Shown here piece after piece: positions 24,720 through 36,061 of a stretch of DNA of 64,000 bases. The notes below the pieces were generated by a model. That model did no database searches. It saw nothing but the letters and a program-made list of their open reading frames with translations, and was not told the DNA's origin. Every line of letters begins with the position of its first letter. Within the stretch, counting starts at the first letter, position 1. The position numbers were made by a program, and so were the translations under genes. The stretch spans positions 2,930,149 to 2,994,148 of the forward strand of contig NC_067123.1 of the NCBI RefSeq assembly GCF_021347895.1, written 5' to 3'. Source of the DNA: Acanthochromis polyacanthus (lineage: Eukaryota; Chordata; Actinopteri; Pomacentridae).

Positions 24720-26547
24720 CTACCATGTGGATCCACAGCAGGGCCTCAAACAGCCTCATGGTTCTCTAGCAGACACAACAGGAAAGATCAGAACCACAGC
24801 AGGCTCAGTCTCGCTGGAAAGGTCTGCACTAAAAACACAACAACAACAATAGAAATACTAATAATGATGCAGGTTTACGTATTTACCTGGTCTACTACCT
24901 GTGAGGTGAATCGACAGCCTTCATGCTGCTTGTTCTTCTTAGATCTGAGAATAAAAACACAAACATCAGCTGCATGTCTTCACTAAAGCTACTGGACCTG
25001 TTTCCATGGTTACAGCCTCTACAAACCCTCTCATTCTACTGCACTAACTCGTCTGTCCTTAAGTCCTGCTGCACCTATTCACCACCTGGTTGTTGGTCAC
25101 ACTTTTAATGTAAAGTCAACATTTTAAGCTCAGATCTGGTTCAGTTTTAACAGAAATCACAGATGAGGAGTTCAAGAGATTACAAACTGACGAATCCTGA
25201 TTTACTTCTACAAATTCTGGCTCTGATTGTTAGTTCCTAAAATAAAAACATAAAAGTTAAACCAGCAGACGGGTTCTGGGGTTCAGACGGTTCGTTGCCT
25301 TTAATAATCTTGTCTGAGATCCACATTTACACTAAAGTTCAAAGGTTTGGGGTCATTTAGACCAACTTTAGCAAATATAGAGCAACTTTAACTCATCAAG
25401 TACAACTTTAACAAATACAGAGAAACTTTAACAAATATAGAGCAACTTTAATTCATCTACTCTACCGTTCAAAAGTTTGGGTCGCTTAGAAACGTCCTTG
25501 CTGTTCAAAGAAAATAATTTTTTCAATGAAGATAACATCAAATGAATGATAAATCCAGTGTAGACATGGTTAATGTGGTAAATGAGTATTGTAGCTGAAA
25601 ACAGCTGGTTTTTAATGGAATATCTCCATAGGGGTACAGAGGAACATTTCCTGAGTTGTAATGCTACATTGTGTTAGCTAATGGTGCTGAAAGGCTCATT
25701 GATGATTAGAAAACCCTTGTGCAGTTATGTTAGCACATGGATAAAAGTGGGAGTTTTATGAAAAACATGGAATTATTTGGATGACCACAAACTGTTGAAC
25801 AGTGGTGTAAATCTGCTGCTACTTCTGGACTTTCGTCACCAAATCATAAACATCAAAACTCCTCCCCAAGAAAAACTGGAAGAAAAATGAGTGGAAACTA
25901 GTCCTAATGGTGACTTTAATATGATTTAAACATTGTTCAACAAGTTACCAAGAACTCAGAGTCTGATTTACTCATTTAGAACTGATATAAAACATCTAAA
26001 CCAACTGCTCAACTGGCCCAATTTTAAAACGACTTTTCATACATGACCAGTGCTCATCTCTCTCAAAGTCTATTACAAAAAGAGATGTTGAGATAATTGA
26101 TGGTCTTAAACATTACTCATGAGACGAGGAAAAGTTTTTAACTTTACAACACAAAAACCAAACTCCCTTACCAACTCATAGTCCCATTTAACCAGCAGGT
26201 CAGTCTGGAGGTCTGAGCAGGAGAAGGTTCATCTTCAGCTCCTGGGTTCTGAAAAATCAAAGGATTCAACATTAAATACTCGACATCTTTACACCGATTC
26301 ACGATCTGTCAAATCAGACATGTCGATCACATAATCTGATTAAGGGTCAACTGAAATACAACAAGAAATGAAGTGGTCACAAAATGTCACGTCTTTAAGT
26401 TCCATTTAACAAAAAAATACATAAACATCCAACCACTGAACCACATGTAGCTGCAGGTCACAATAATGCAAAACTCAACAGGTAGAACACTTTAATATGA
26501 AGCATTTGGTCTAAAAAATGAAAAGTTATTTATGTTGAAATTCTGTA
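24720..26547. repeat. 1.8-kb spacer, copy 4
   Basis: Cleanest copy of the spacer. Same boundaries and contents as the others. Confidence 0.93.
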
Positions 26548-27130
26548 CCTGTACTTTGTCAGAGGTTTACCTAGAACCTGTAGTTTGTCAGAGGTTTACC
26601 TACAACCTGTAGTTTGTCAGAGGTTTACCTACAACCTGTAGTTTGTCAGAGGTTTACCTACAACCTGTAGTTTGTCAGAGGTTTACCTACAACCTGTAGT
26701 TTGTCAGAGGTTTACCTATAACCTGTACTTTGTCAGAGGTTTACCTACAACCTGTACTTTGTCAGAGGTTTACCTACAACCTGTAGTTTGTCAGAGGTTT
26801 ACCTACAACCTGTAGTTTTTTCAGAGGTTTACGTAGAACCTGCAGTTTGTCAGAGGTTTGCCTATAACCTGTAGTTTGTCAGAGGTTTACCTACAACCTG
26901 TAGTTTGTCAGAGGTTTGCCTATAACCTGTAGTTTGTCAGAGGTTTACCTACAACCTGTAGTTTGTCAGAGGTTTGCCTATAACCTGTAGTTTGTCAGAG
27001 GTTTACCTACAACCTGCAGTTTGTCAGAGGTTTACCTACAACCTGCAGTTTGTCAGAGGTTTACCTATAACCTGTAGTTTGTCAGAGGTTTACCCAGAAC
27101 CTGTAGTTTGTCAGAGGTTTACCTATAACC
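26548..27130 (+). repeat. 29-bp minisatellite, array 5 (about 20 units)
   Basis: Shortest array. Many TATAACC and TACAACC units and one TTTTTTCAG variant near 26816. Confidence 0.97.
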
Positions 27131-27249
27131 CTACCATGTGGATCCACAGCAGGGCCTCAAACAGCCTCATGGTTCTCTAGCAGACACAACAGGAAAGATC
27201 AGAACCACAGCAGGCTCAGTCTCGCTGGAAAGGTCTGCACTAAAAACAC
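27131..27249. repeat. Partial spacer copy at the array edge
   Basis: Matches the first 119 bases of the spacer, then diverges into unique DNA after CACTAAAAACAC. On the minus strand it follows a possible acceptor (GTGTTTTTAG) and may be a third exon of the candidate gene starting at 27.66 kb. The other four copies would then be duplicates of that exon. Confidence 0.6.
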
Positions 27250-27389
27250 CATAATAATAATACTCATAATAATCCAGAAAAAAAACTCCCTGAAGCTAAA
27301 ACTGAACTTGTGCTAGCACGTCTGAGCATCATGAGGAGTTTCTCACACCATATTTTTATTTATTTACACAGACTGCGAGATTATCTTAC

Positions 27390-27430
27390 CTTTGAATGTC
27401 GATACTGGACTTTACTCTTAAGTTTTCAGT
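27390..27430 (-). CDS. Candidate 41-nt coding exon 2 of an unidentified gene
   Basis: Framed on the minus strand by acceptor TTTTTGTGTGTTTACAG and donor CAAAG|GTAAGA, both close to consensus. Joined to the ATGGCG exon at 27655-27660 it reads MATENLRVKSSIDIQ with no stop. I do not recognise the protein. If it runs on into 27131-27243 (minus), 24 more codons are open before a TGA, giving only 39 residues; a different downstream exon is as likely. Confidence 0.45.
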
Positions 27431-27654
27431 CTGTAAACACACAAAAATAAGATTTAACGGCTCTTGCTAACTCTTACTGTAACTTTGTGATGCTAGCGTC
27501 AAGAAACGGCGGCGTGAAAACTTTTAAAATGAACATTTCATTAACAAAACCACCATTGTAACACAGTTTACCACTTTTAAAAACATCCAATAATGTCAGA
27601 AAGTCGAAATATTTGTTATTTAAAGTTGGATGGACGCGGATTGTTTCAACTCAC

Positions 27655-27715
27655 CGCCATGTTGCTCCTCTGAATGAAACAGTCTGTCCGGATGTGACGT
27701 ATGTCGGTTCACATA
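27655..27715 (-). promoter_or_regulatory. Candidate promoter and first exon (ATGGCG|GTGAGT)
   Basis: On the minus strand, within 60 bases: a CRE-like TACGTCA, an ETS-like CATCCGGA, a leader, then AACATGGCGGTGAGT, which combines a YY1-like start context, a two-codon coding exon and a consensus donor. This is typical of TATA-less housekeeping promoters in vertebrates. Transcription would run left toward the minisatellite arrays. Confidence 0.5.
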
Positions 27716-28029
27716 CGCAGTCTCCTAGCAGGGGGCGGCAGAACACCTAAGCTGGCGGCTGGATGTTTCGAGTACATTGAACTACTCCTTTTTTAATTTA
27801 AAAAAACGTTGTTTTGAGGGTAAAAGTGCTTCAGTATCTGCCTGTGAGGAGTCTGTGGCAATAATTAAACAAAAATAAAAATAAGATAATCAACCATTCA
27901 GTCACTATTTGTCACCTAAATAAAAATCCTGCATCAGAAATTATAATAAATGACAATTTAACAGTCAAATTCTAAAAATATGATCTACAAAGTGGCATTT
28001 CAGGCAATGCTGCACCTTCTCAGACTTTG
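27716..28029. other. No gene seen
   Basis: Upstream flank of the candidate promoter, then A/T-rich sequence. Confidence 0.4.
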
Positions 28030-28620
28030 TTTAGAGTTTATTTATTGACTATTTGGACCCTTAAACTAAATTCTGTAAAATATTTTGCCTGAATTTTGAG
28101 AATTTCATGTTTCTTTTGTATTTTTACCCTTAAAGAAATGTCTTATCTGTGAAGCCATTTTAAATCTTCAATATCTCCGGAAATAAAACTCCCACATTTG
28201 CTAAAAATGCAGACAGAGTAGTTCCCACCAGATCAAAATGACTGAATAGATCCAGAAGAGAACAATTTTTAAGTTACTGGCCCTTGAACAGGGAAAAACA
28301 TCCCCAGAACATGACGTTGCCACCTCCTTTGTTCAAAGTTGAATTCATAATTTGTGACTCTAAACTAAGTTCTGTAAAATATTTGGCTAAATTTAGAGAA
28401 TTTCATATGTTTTCAGACCTTGGAATTTTGTATTTTCAACTTTAAAAAAATCCAGTCTTATCTGTAAATCTATTTTAAGGGTTCAGTATCTCCAGAAACA
28501 AAACTCCCATAGTCATGACATTTGGTGGAAATACAGACAGAGTTGTTTCCAGTTGTTCCAAATGTTCAAATGGTTCCAAAAGGGGTCACATTTCCAATTA
28601 TTGGTCTTTGAAAGTGGATA
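28030..28620 (+). repeat. Degenerate tandem duplication, period about 300 bp
   Basis: Two diverged copies share CTAAATTCTGTAAAATATTT (near 28064 and 28363), GAGAATTTCAT and AAACTCCCA in the same order. Confidence 0.7.
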
Positions 28621-31370
28621 AAAGTACAAAATGTTCAAATCAATGAGCACTATAAAAAAGGAATACGGACCTATTCCTACTCCTTAATTAAATGTATATA
28701 TAAGTCAAAACTTAAGTTTACTAAAATGCATTTCAACAGGAGATTTGAAAATATTTTATTCTGGCTCATATATTTGTTATAGAAATTGCACATTGATTAT
28801 AAACACAGCTGAAAATAGGGTTTTAAGTAAGATATTTACTTTCTATTTCTCTCCATTTTGAATGCTCCATTGGGACGTAGCGTCTTTTCACAAAAGATGG
28901 GTCATTTTAAAAATATTTGCTTTTAGAATATTGTATTTTAGATCATGTTAGTTTTGTTTTAAGGAGCCAATATGTTTTTAAGGCATTTTGTGAAGGATTT
29001 GAATCAGCAGCAGTTTCTGTGATGGACACTGTGTAGGAGATTTTTCAATGGAACTGTCTCTACATACAAAGACCAGTTTGAAAGCTGCTTTTTAGCCACC
29101 ATTGACTGTTTGTGTGTAGGAAGCTTCAGTAATCCGGTGGACAGTCGCAGTCGGTGGGTGTTGGCAGCTCTGGAGCGTCCATGAGTAGGACGCCGGTGGT
29201 GGATGACTCACATCACACCGTCCAACAACAATACAAGCACAGATGAGCTGCCGTCTGTCCTCGGCCACCAGCAGACGTCCTGGAAGAATCTCCGCTTTGT
29301 TTTCCTGCAGTGACGTTGTTTAGTGGCTCAGCTGACACCAGATGAAGACCCAGAAAGTGACAATCTGGATCTGTGTTTGGACTAAAACACCGGCTGCTCC
29401 AGCTTCAGCCTAAATAGAAGTTAGGAAAAACTAAACAGGAAGTGTGAGAAAGATTTAGTCCCTGAAGGCTCCACCAAACAGTAAACCATAGAGATGTAAT
29501 CACTGGATGTCTCTAAATAATGGATGTCTGTAGGTTCAACAACTTACCAGAGAAATCCAGTTGATTTTTACTGAAGTTCCTACGATCACCATGACCTGGT
29601 TGATTGAGAATCTTCACACGTCTCTGAATAATCCTGTCATATTCCAGGATTAGTGCATGAACATGTCTGTGCAGAATCAACATTAAAGTTCAGATGTCAG
29701 CAGTCAGATAATCATGTTTATTTCCTGAGCAGGATCTTAAAATAACTCCGTCACTAAGTGAGTTTTACTTTCCCATCAGTTCTTATGTCACCGTGATGAA
29801 GGCCGCCAACTGATTCATGTGTTCTGAATTTTTGAAGGAAGTTCGGGGATTTCACAACCTGAGGTCACACGGTTCGATGTCAAAGGGGAACTTTTAGGTT
29901 CCACATTCTGTCCTTATACAATCAAAGCTGTTCTAATCCATGTTTTCAGATTAACGATGGTTCACCCACTGATCTCTGAACGGTTTCTGGGTATTTTTGG
30001 TTAATTCTTCCCCACTGTGGTTCATCTTTTAATCTAAAGTCCTGCAGCTCTGTGGAACCGAGAAGGAGAGGACAGTCGGAATGAAGGAAATCAGAAAAAA
30101 GAACAAACAGAATGTGTATTTGTTTATTTCTTTCACAAAAATGTACAAATATGGAATCAACATGTCCACAGATGTTAGTATACTAACATCCCACCGTCTG
30201 TAGATATTTACCTGTTTACATTTTGCATTCTGCAGGATGAAAAGTCCGTAAGTTTTTGCCACATGACTGTAGTCTGTAACTGAGTCATTAAGGGCTGTGA
30301 AGTTCTGCCAGGAATCACAAAATTGTTACGTTTTTGCAGAATCTAGTTAAAGCAAAAAGTTTATTCTGGGGGATTTTTCCATTCAGTTTTGTAGAGTAAA
30401 AGGACTTTTGACAAATTGACACGACTGAATCTTAAACTTGGTTGTTTAACAGAACTGCATCTCTCACAAATTTAGTTCAAGGACCAGCGGAAAGTAATAT
30501 ATAAATATAATATAATATAATATAATATATAAATATTTGAAGATTCTTTCAGCTTTTACAGATTCTGGCTTTGATACAATGAGGTTTCTGGTGATTTATT
30601 AAAAGATAAAAGCCTTTATTTCTTATATTATATCTTATATTGTTACCCTTTCTTCTCACATTTTTGTAGTTTCATCCTCATATCTTTATAGTTTCATGTC
30701 ATATTTTAATAGTTTCAGCTCAAATCTTTATAGTTTTACTTCACTCTCATTATTATCAGTTTGACGCTGAACATTTGTTTATCCTGTTCATCCTGTTTAT
30801 CGTCCATCATTTGCTGTTAATTAAAGTTAGAAATAACCACAAGCTAAAGGTTCAGTTTGTGATCAGCTGTTGCAGAACGACAAATATTACAAAACTCATC
30901 AGACCGATCGGTTTCCACAGCCTGAAGCTCCAACATGTCTGCTTGTTCTGAGATAACAGCTGTAACTCTGGTGGTTTTATCGACGACTTCATCTCAATAT
31001 TGGGAAGTCATAACGAAGAGTTTAATGAGATTAAAGTATTGATTTGATGTATTAAAGTTGAACTGGAACACAGTGTATTTATGGAGCATCGATCAGCTGC
31101 TGCTCTATAAAACATTATTACATAACAATGTACAGTCTTTGTATCGGTTTGTTAATACGACACGACAAAGTCCTGCACAGCAAACAGACAAATAACACAA
31201 ATTAAGACAAATTCATATTCTAAACACTGAATTCTGCCAGTAGGTTAGAAAATCATATCATCTTTAAGAAATTACATCATTTCTGAGAGCTAGAAACTGT
31301 GAAAAATAAAAAAGTGATTTAATTTTCAACATTCCAGCTGTCCTTGAACTACTCATCTATGAGGCGGGTT
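28621..31370. other. Intergenic, no gene recognised
   Basis: No convincing exon. A TATAA-rich microsatellite lies at 30500-30530. A minus-strand frame of 77 codons (30029-30262) has no supporting feature. Confidence 0.5.
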
Positions 31371-31714
31371 ATTCCAGACCTGGAGGATGTTTTACATCCC
31401 ATCATCCATGTATTAAACCCTAAAACATCAGCAGTGTGTAAATGTTCTTGTCCTGGGATCAAACTTTAAAAAAAATAGGAGAAAAGAATGTTTAAAATGT
31501 TTTAAATACCAAATAAGTCTGGAGTTTTTCTCTTGTCCCCCTGATGACCAAACTGGATAAAACAGTTAGAATCTAATTTAAATCTACTTTTTATGGTTTT
31601 ATTTTTCATTCATGTCTCTGTAATTGTGGGAACATTTTTTAATCAACATAATATTTTGAATAATAATTATTATTCATGACACGTGTCCCACAACATGTTA
31701 GCGACATGTTGATG
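31371..31714 (+). repeat. Duplicated segment, copy 1 (pair at 41720)
   Basis: Shares long runs with 41720-42050, including CAGTGTGTAAATGTTCTTGT, GGAGTTTTTCTCTTGTCC, GATGACCAAACTGGAT and CATTCATGTCTCTGTAATTG. A trailing part (32638-32760, TCTAGCTTCTACTGCTGAG onward) matches 42188-42310. Confidence 0.85.
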
Positions 31715-32028
31715 ACGTTTTTGTTGTTTTCTGTTTTGTTTTTGTCATTTTCTGTCTTGTTTTTGTCGTTTTGTGTCTTGTTTCTGTCATTTTGTCTCCT
31801 TTCTGTCGTTTTGTGTCTCGTTTTTGTTGTTCTGTGTCTTATTTTTGTCGTTTTGTGACTCATTTTTGTAGTTTTGTGTCTCGTTTTTGTTGTTTTCTGT
31901 CTTGTTTTTGTCATTTTATGTCTTGTTCTAATCATTTTGTGTCTCATTTTTGTCATTGTATGTCTTGTTTTGTAGCTTTATGTCTTGTTTCTGTCATTTT
32001 CTGTCTCATTTTTGTCGTTTCCATTCTC
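31715..32028 (+). repeat. TTTTTGTC-type minisatellite
   Basis: About 20-bp units such as TTTTTGTCGTTTTGTGTCTC. It makes spurious frames on both strands, including a Lys/Thr/Arg-rich one on the minus strand. Confidence 0.9.
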
Positions 32029-32505
32029 CAACAGTGTTCCTACAGAATGTGTAGAGCAAAGCTATTTGTGCATCTCGTTTTGTGGTGTAAAACTGTGGAA
32101 TAAACTGGATGAGGACTTAAAAAGGTGCATTAACTTAAATCAATTTAAAAGTAATTACAAAAAAACACTCTTGTTCAGCTATACAGAACTGAACAGCTAA
32201 TGGTATATTTTTTCTTTTTTTTGGTTTTTTGTTTTTGAAGAATTTATTTTAATCAGGGTTCTATTTTTATGAAAATTGAATGTTTTAATCTTCTAAGATC
32301 ATATGGATTATGAATTATGTATCATGTATCTTGAAAATTTATGATGGCATAAGAGGGGGCTGAACTTGATAAGCTTTGCTTCCTTTAGCCCCTTCTAGAA
32401 CTTGCACTTTATCATAGTGTGCCATTTTTTTCCATTACATATAATGTTTGTTTTTATGCATGTGCCTGTTTGAGAAAAATAAAAATCAATCAATCAATCT
32501 ATGTC
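32029..32505 (+). mobile_element. 5'-truncated non-LTR retrotransposon (LINE) 3' end
   Basis: The reading frame through 32040-32197 ends in a stretch typical of the C-terminus of fish LINE reverse transcriptases (FCGVKLWNKLDEDLK, then INLNQFKSNYKKTLL and a stop). It is followed by a 3' UTR and a short (AATC)n tail at about 32485-32500. The insertion interrupts a segment whose paralogue at 42.1 kb lacks it. The clade (L2, Rex1 or similar) cannot be fixed from so little. Confidence 0.7.
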
Positions 32506-32760
32506 CTCTCTTCTATTGTCCATCTTTTCATCCATTGTCAGCCTTGATTGAATGTCTCTCTCTACCTCATATTATCAGGATCAGACTCATTCTTTGGACT
32601 GTTTTCCATCAGTGGTCAGCAGTAACAGCTAGCTAAATATCTAGCTTCTACTGCTGAGAAAAAGATCACATTAGCATGGATTAGAGTAGGGTTAGCAACA
32701 ACACAGCAACATGGAATAAAATGAGACAATCAGTACCTATTATTGATCAATATGGAGCAG

Positions 32761-33746
32761 AACACTGGAGAGGAGAAGGTTGATTATTCCAACATGTTGA
32801 AGCCCAGATGTCCTCCAGTTCTGGAATGAACCCTAAAAGACAACAAACCTCGAACCAAACTGCTACATATTTACTGTGAGTTTTTATCGTGTTTTTGGCT
32901 GCAGGTTTCTTGAATATGAGTGGAATATGTTGTAAAGAGGATGATAACAGAAGGAAAACAGAGAATCTGAATCTAAGCGTCCAGAAGCTTCGATTGTTGG
33001 ATCAAACTTGAGCTGGTTTGGCTCAAACACTGAAAGTTCTCAGATGTGTAATCTAGCTAAAGAGCTGCTGGCATCAGTTAAAGCTGCTGCAGACGTCGTC
33101 ATCGTTCTGTGTTTCATTTAACGTCGACGCTCTGAGCTTCACCTCCAGCTGCTAGCCACACTTCCACCTTAAGAGCCTTTTCTCAGAATCAGTTCACATA
33201 CGAGGCTTAGTTCCAGCTGTTTGTATCGTCCAGAGGTTCACTTTAAAGACTTAGGTTACATAAGCAGCATTAGAGCAGTGGGTCAGCAGCAGAACAACCA
33301 GCGCCTTTATGTGGCTCAGCTGACCAACGGCGCTAACGCTAACCCTCAGCTCAAAGAGTGAGTTAAATCGGTGTGTATATTTCACTAAAGCATGCATTTG
33401 TTCAGGTTTTAACGGCTTGAAAAGGAAAGCTGCAGATGCAAATCTTTGAAAATATCATTGGACTGTTCTGTTAAACAATAAAAACTAATTAACTGATGAA
33501 TTCATTACAGTTTAGAACAAAAAATCAAAAATATTCAGTTTACGTTGATATAAATCTGAAAAAAGCAGCAAATTATCAAACGTGAAACACTAAAACTTGC
33601 ATGTGTGGTTGCTGTTGGTTTATGAATGACTTATTATGATTAAATATACATAAAATTGGTGTTCATATTTCACTACAGCATGCATTTGTCCAGGTTTTCG
33701 GCCTCTTATGAAACCCTGGGAGTCTTGACTTTAATGAGCAGATAAT
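32761..33746. other. No gene seen
   Basis: A short direct repeat recurs about 290 bp apart (ATATTTCACTAAAGCATGCA near 33376, and a close copy near 33667). Confidence 0.4.
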
Positions 33747-33980
33747 GGTAAATGGTTGTATTTATATAGCGCTTTTATCCAAAGCGCTTTACATGATATG
33801 TCACATTTACCCATTCACACACTGATGGTGGAAGCTGCCATGCAAGGTGCTAACCACGACCAATTAGGGGTTTGGTGTCTTGCTCGGGGACACCTCGGCA
33901 TGAGCACGACGGGCTGAGGATCGAACCGGCAACCTTCCAGTTACAAGACGGCCACTCTACCCACTGAGCCATGCCGCCCC
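33747..33980 (-). mobile_element. tRNA-derived SINE
   Basis: On the minus strand it begins GGGGCGGCATGGCTCAGTGG with an A box (GGCTCAGTGGGTAGAGTGG) and a B box (GGTTCGATCCT), and ends with AAAGCGCTATATAAATACAA. An 8-bp duplication CAGATAAT flanks it (33739-33746 and 33981-33988). Confidence 0.88.
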
Positions 33981-33988
33981 CAGATAAT

Positions 33989-34204
33989 CCGTTCCACCTG
34001 ATCCCTGAACTCAGCTGAAGCAGAGAAATTCTTCTAGAAACCATCGTCTGCTGCTGGAAGTCTTCAGCTTCTCAGAAATCTTCACGTTTCCACTCGCCGT
34101 TCAGGAGTTTGACTCGATAAGAACTTTATCTTCCACAGGAGGCATCGTGGGAAACAAGACATTGGTTGGATTTAACAGTTAAAGATGTATTTAATCCTCA
34201 AACC
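33989..34204. other. Flank of the 42-bp minisatellite
   Basis: No gene. The sequence from 34190 is the partial first unit. Confidence 0.4.
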
Positions 34205-35945
34205 AGGGGGTTAAACATGCGGCTCGTGGGCCAAAAGTGGTCCTCCAGAGGGTCCAACATGAGGCCCGTGGGCCAAAAGCGGTCCTCCAGAGGGTCCGAC
34301 ATGAGGCCCGTGGGCCAAAAGCGGTCCTCCAGAGGGTCCGACATGAGGCCCGTGGACCAAAAGCGGTCCTCCAGAGGGTCCGACATGAGGCCCGTGGGCC
34401 AAAAGCGGTCCTCCAGAGGGTCCAACATGAGGCCCGTGGACCAAAAGCGGTCCTCCAGAAGGTCCAACATGAGGCCCGTGGACCAAAAGTGGTCCTCCAG
34501 AGGGTCCAACATGAGGCCCGCGGTCCAAAAGTGGTCCTCCAGAGGGTCCAACATGAGGCCCATGGGCCAAAAGTGGTCCTCCAGAGGGTCCAACATGCGG
34601 CTCGTGGGCCAAAAGCGGTCCTCCAGAGGGTCCAACATGAGGCCCGCGGTCCAAAAGCGGTCCTCCAGAGGGTCCAACATGAGGCCCGTGGGCCAAAAGC
34701 GGTCCTCCAGAGGGTCCAACATGCGGCTCGTGGGCCAAAAGCGGTCCTCCAGAGGGTCCAACATGAGGCCCGTGGGCCAAAAGCGGTCCTCCAGAGGGTC
34801 CGACATGAGGCCCGTGGGCCAAAAGCGGTCCTCCAGAGGGTCCGACATGAGGCCCGTGGGCCAAAAGCGGTCCTCCAGAGGGTCCGACATGAGGCCCGTG
34901 GGCCAAAAGCGGTCCTCCAGAGGGTCCAACATGAGGCCCGTGGGCCAAAAGCGGTCCTCCAGAGGGTCCAACATGCGGCTCGTGGGCCAAAAGCGGTCCT
35001 CCAGAGGGTCCAACATGAGGCCCGTGGACCAAAAGCGGTCCTCCAGAGGGTTAAACATGAGGCCCGTGGACCAAAAGCGGTCCTCCAGAGGGTCCAACAT
35101 GAGGCCCGCGGTCCAAAAGTGGTCCTCCAGAGGGTCCAACATGAGGCCCGTGGGCCAAAAGCGGTCCTCCAGAAGGTCCAACATGAGGCCCGTGGTCCAA
35201 AAGCGGTCCTCCAGAGGGTTAAACATGAGGCCCGCGGGCCAAAAGCGGTCCTCCAGAGGGTCCAACATGAGGCCCGTGGACCAAAAGCGGTCCTCCAGAG
35301 GGTCCAACATGAGGCCCGTGGGCCAAAAGCGGTCCTCCAGAGGGTCCAACATGAGGCCCGTGGGCCAAAAGCGGTCCTCCAGAGGGTCCAACATGAGGCC
35401 AGTGGACCAAAAGTGGTCCTCCAGAGGGTCCAACATGAGGCCCGTGGGCCAAAAGCGGTCCTCCAGAGGGTCCAACATGAGGCCCGTGGGCCAAAAGCGG
35501 TCCTCCAGAGGGTCAAACATGAGGCCCGTGGGCCAAAAGCGGTCCTCCAGAGGGTCCAACATGAGGCCCGTGGACCAAAAGCGGTCCTCCAGAGGGTCCA
35601 ACATGAGGCCCGTGGACCAAAAGCGGTCCTCCAGAGGGTCCAACATGAGGCCCGTGGGCCAAAAGCGGTCCTCCAGAGGGTCCAACATGAGGCCCGTGGG
35701 CCAAAAGCGGTCCTCCAGAGGGTCCAACATGAGGCCCGTGGACCAAAAGCGGTCCTCCAGAGGGTCCAACATGAGGCCCGTGGGCCAAAAGCGGCCCTCC
35801 AGAGGGTTCAACATGAGGCCCGTGGGCCAAAAGCGGCCCTCCAGAGGGTCCAACATGAGGCCCGTGGGCCAAAAGTGGCCCTCCAGAGGGTCCAACATGA
35901 GGCCCGTGGGCCAAAAGCGGTCCTCCAGAGGGTCCAATCCGGCCC
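34205..35945 (+). repeat. 42-bp minisatellite (about 41 units)
   Basis: GC-rich units with constant parts GGTCCTCCAGAGGGTCC, AACATGAGGCCCGTGG and CCAAAAGCGG. Variants include GCGGCTCG, GTGGACC and GCGGTCC. The unit length is divisible by three and lacks stops in five of six frames, so open frames of 596, 589 and 583 codons appear (14-residue repeat on the plus strand, SSRGSNMRPVGQKR). Substitutions do not favour third positions by eye. The right edge (CCAATCCGGCCCTCAAAGTG) looks like the ordinary end of a dispersed repeat from which the unit was amplified. Confidence 0.95.
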
Positions 35946-36061
35946 TCAAAGTGTAAAAATTACAGAGAAGACATTAACTGCAGATTGTAAATTAGTAAAA
36001 CTATAAATTTTGAAATCATTTCTAGACCATGACAAGTTGTTTAGATCAGAAAGTAAAATAC

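Noticed and set aside
31639..31956. Lys/Thr/Arg-rich minus frame
   Set aside because: It is the complement of the TTTTTGTC minisatellite.
34166..35956. 596-codon frame and its overlapping frames as a repeat protein gene
   Set aside because: Five frames are open at once because of the 42-bp unit. No splice, promoter or codon bias favours one.
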